Source: Nanobdellati archaeon
GTDB taxonomy: Archaea > EX4484-52 > JAADEF01
Direction: 5' to 3'
Assembly (NCBI GenBank): GCA_015520895.1
Contig: WAPH01000002.1
Coordinates: forward strand, 1-15,246
Length of the DNA: 15,246 nucleotides
Made by a program: the position numbers and the translations under genes. Shown here piece by piece: positions 14,560 to 15,246 of the stretch (its first letter is position 1; each line of letters opens with the position of its first letter). Below the pieces are notes generated by a model, which saw only the letters and a list, made by a program, of their open reading frames with translations, made no database searches and was not told where the DNA came from.

Positions 14560-15246
14560 CCTTGCTCGGTATCTGTGGTTCTAAAATGAAGTTTCCAGTA
14601 ATTACCTTCTTTCCATACCTCGCATGCTTCCCATCCATTATGACCTTTACTATCCCAGAAATAATACCGAGAAAGAAAACATACATCAACATTATAAATA
14701 TTAGTACTACACTCCCAGCAATACCCTATCCTCTTAACAATAATTTGAGGTCTTGTTCCACCAACCTGACTCCATGCTGTTTTGCACCCGTCACTTAAAC
14801 ATAACTGATTAACCGATAAACTTCCTACACCTGTTATGCTTCTACCACCGGCGTTATTTCCTCTTTGCAATACTTGAGCTAATGTCTGTAATTCATTAGT
14901 AGGGTTTGCATCTGCATCATTAACATCATCAACAACACATCCTCCGCTGTTAGACAAACATATTTGATTACTTGATTTTGTTAATGTTTGTAATTCATTA
15001 GTAGGATCATCATCATTGTTACCACAAACAATATTACCATTAACATCTGTATGTAATCTTTTACCTGTACCACAGATGATAGAAGGCAATCTTACATTTC
15101 CATTAAATACGGCATTACCGCTAACAACAATACCTCCATTAGAAGTTAATCCTCCTACAGTTATTGGGTTGGTTGTTGATGCTCCATTATTTGTTATTTC
15201 TTGTAATGTATCCTCTATTATCCCGGGGTCTATTCTTCCATTATTG
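14529..15246 (-). CDS. 3' part of a cysteine-rich tail-fibre/adhesin-like surface protein
   Basis: The frame is open from the stop at 14529 to the right edge, giving 238 visible residues; the N-terminus lies outside. A TTG at 15089 is therefore not a convincing start. The visible part begins with fibre-type repeats: LQEITNNGASTTNPITVGGL, two copies of PTNELQTL, then LAQVLQRGNNAGGRSITGVG. Such motifs are typical of phage tail fibres and trimeric or beta-helical surface fibres. Cys-paired motifs follow each block (CGTGK and VCG, ICLSNSGGC, LCLSDGCKTAW). The last 75 residues form a compact Trp- and Cys-rich domain with six Cys (YCWEC, VDVC, EAC, GYC, AIC), probably a disulphide-stabilised tip. 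It is probably exported and may mediate attachment; a proviral origin is possible but no other viral gene is seen. It overlaps the convergent gene by 31 nt. Confidence 0.75.
   Translation of the reverse strand, partial: NNGRIDPGIIEDTLQEITNNGASTTNPITVGGLTSNGGIVVSGNAVFNGNVRLPSIICGTGKRLHTDVNGNIVCGNNDDDPTNELQTLTKSSNQICLSNSGGCVVDDVNDADANPTNELQTLAQVLQRGNNAGGRSITGVGSLSVNQLCLSDGCKTAWSQVGGTRPQIIVKRIGYCWECSTNIYNVDVCFLSRYYFWDSKGHNGWEACEVWKEGNYWKLHFRTTDTEQGYCEAICLKW

Noticed and set aside
15087..15089. TTG at 15089 as start of the fibre-like gene
   Set aside because: The frame stays open to the window edge and the upstream residues continue the same fibre-type repeats, so this is an internal Leu codon.

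Overview
This is an AT-rich (by eye about one third G+C), gene-dense stretch of an archaeal chromosome. Archaeal markers are a proteasome beta subunit, the KH/beta-CASP termination nuclease FttA (aCPSF1), endonuclease Q, an archaeal-type TrmI, and TATA boxes about 25-27 nt upstream of start codons with no leader, while genes inside operons carry Shine-Dalgarno sites. A bacterial-type DNA gyrase B, secreted PKD and fibre-like proteins rich in paired cysteines, and very tight packing would fit an uncultured euryarchaeal or DPANN-type lineage. That placement is inference; no rRNA is present.

Left third (1-6185), cell-surface region. Two plus-strand genes, a charged helical protein (its start may lie outside the window) and a small membrane protein with an HELGH zinc motif, converge on a minus-strand operon. 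That operon encodes a 487-residue predicted lipoprotein and an 1144-residue secreted protein with a carboxypeptidase-regulatory-like domain and three PKD repeats. Upstream of the operon lie a GC-rich potentially structured element and tRNA-Ile(GAT).

Middle and right (6186-13977), housekeeping genes. A small ribbon-helix-helix protein on the plus strand converges on a minus-strand block read right to left: psmB, then fttA-endoQ (stop and start overlap), gyrB, then a Ca2+/cation antiporter and trmI (stop and start overlap). They cover protein degradation, transcription termination, repair of deaminated bases, DNA topology, ion exchange and tRNA methylation.

Right end (14053-15246). A DUF457/YdjM-like membrane protein converges on the 3' part of a secreted, cysteine-rich, tail-fibre/adhesin-like gene that runs off the window.

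Points of most interest: the GC-rich element beside the tRNA; a 39-nt coding segment shared by two unrelated genes on opposite strands; a PKD variant with a conserved cysteine pair around an acidic loop, with 98 bp identical between two repeats; overlap of the coding ends in all three convergent gene pairs; and the fibre-like gene at the edge.
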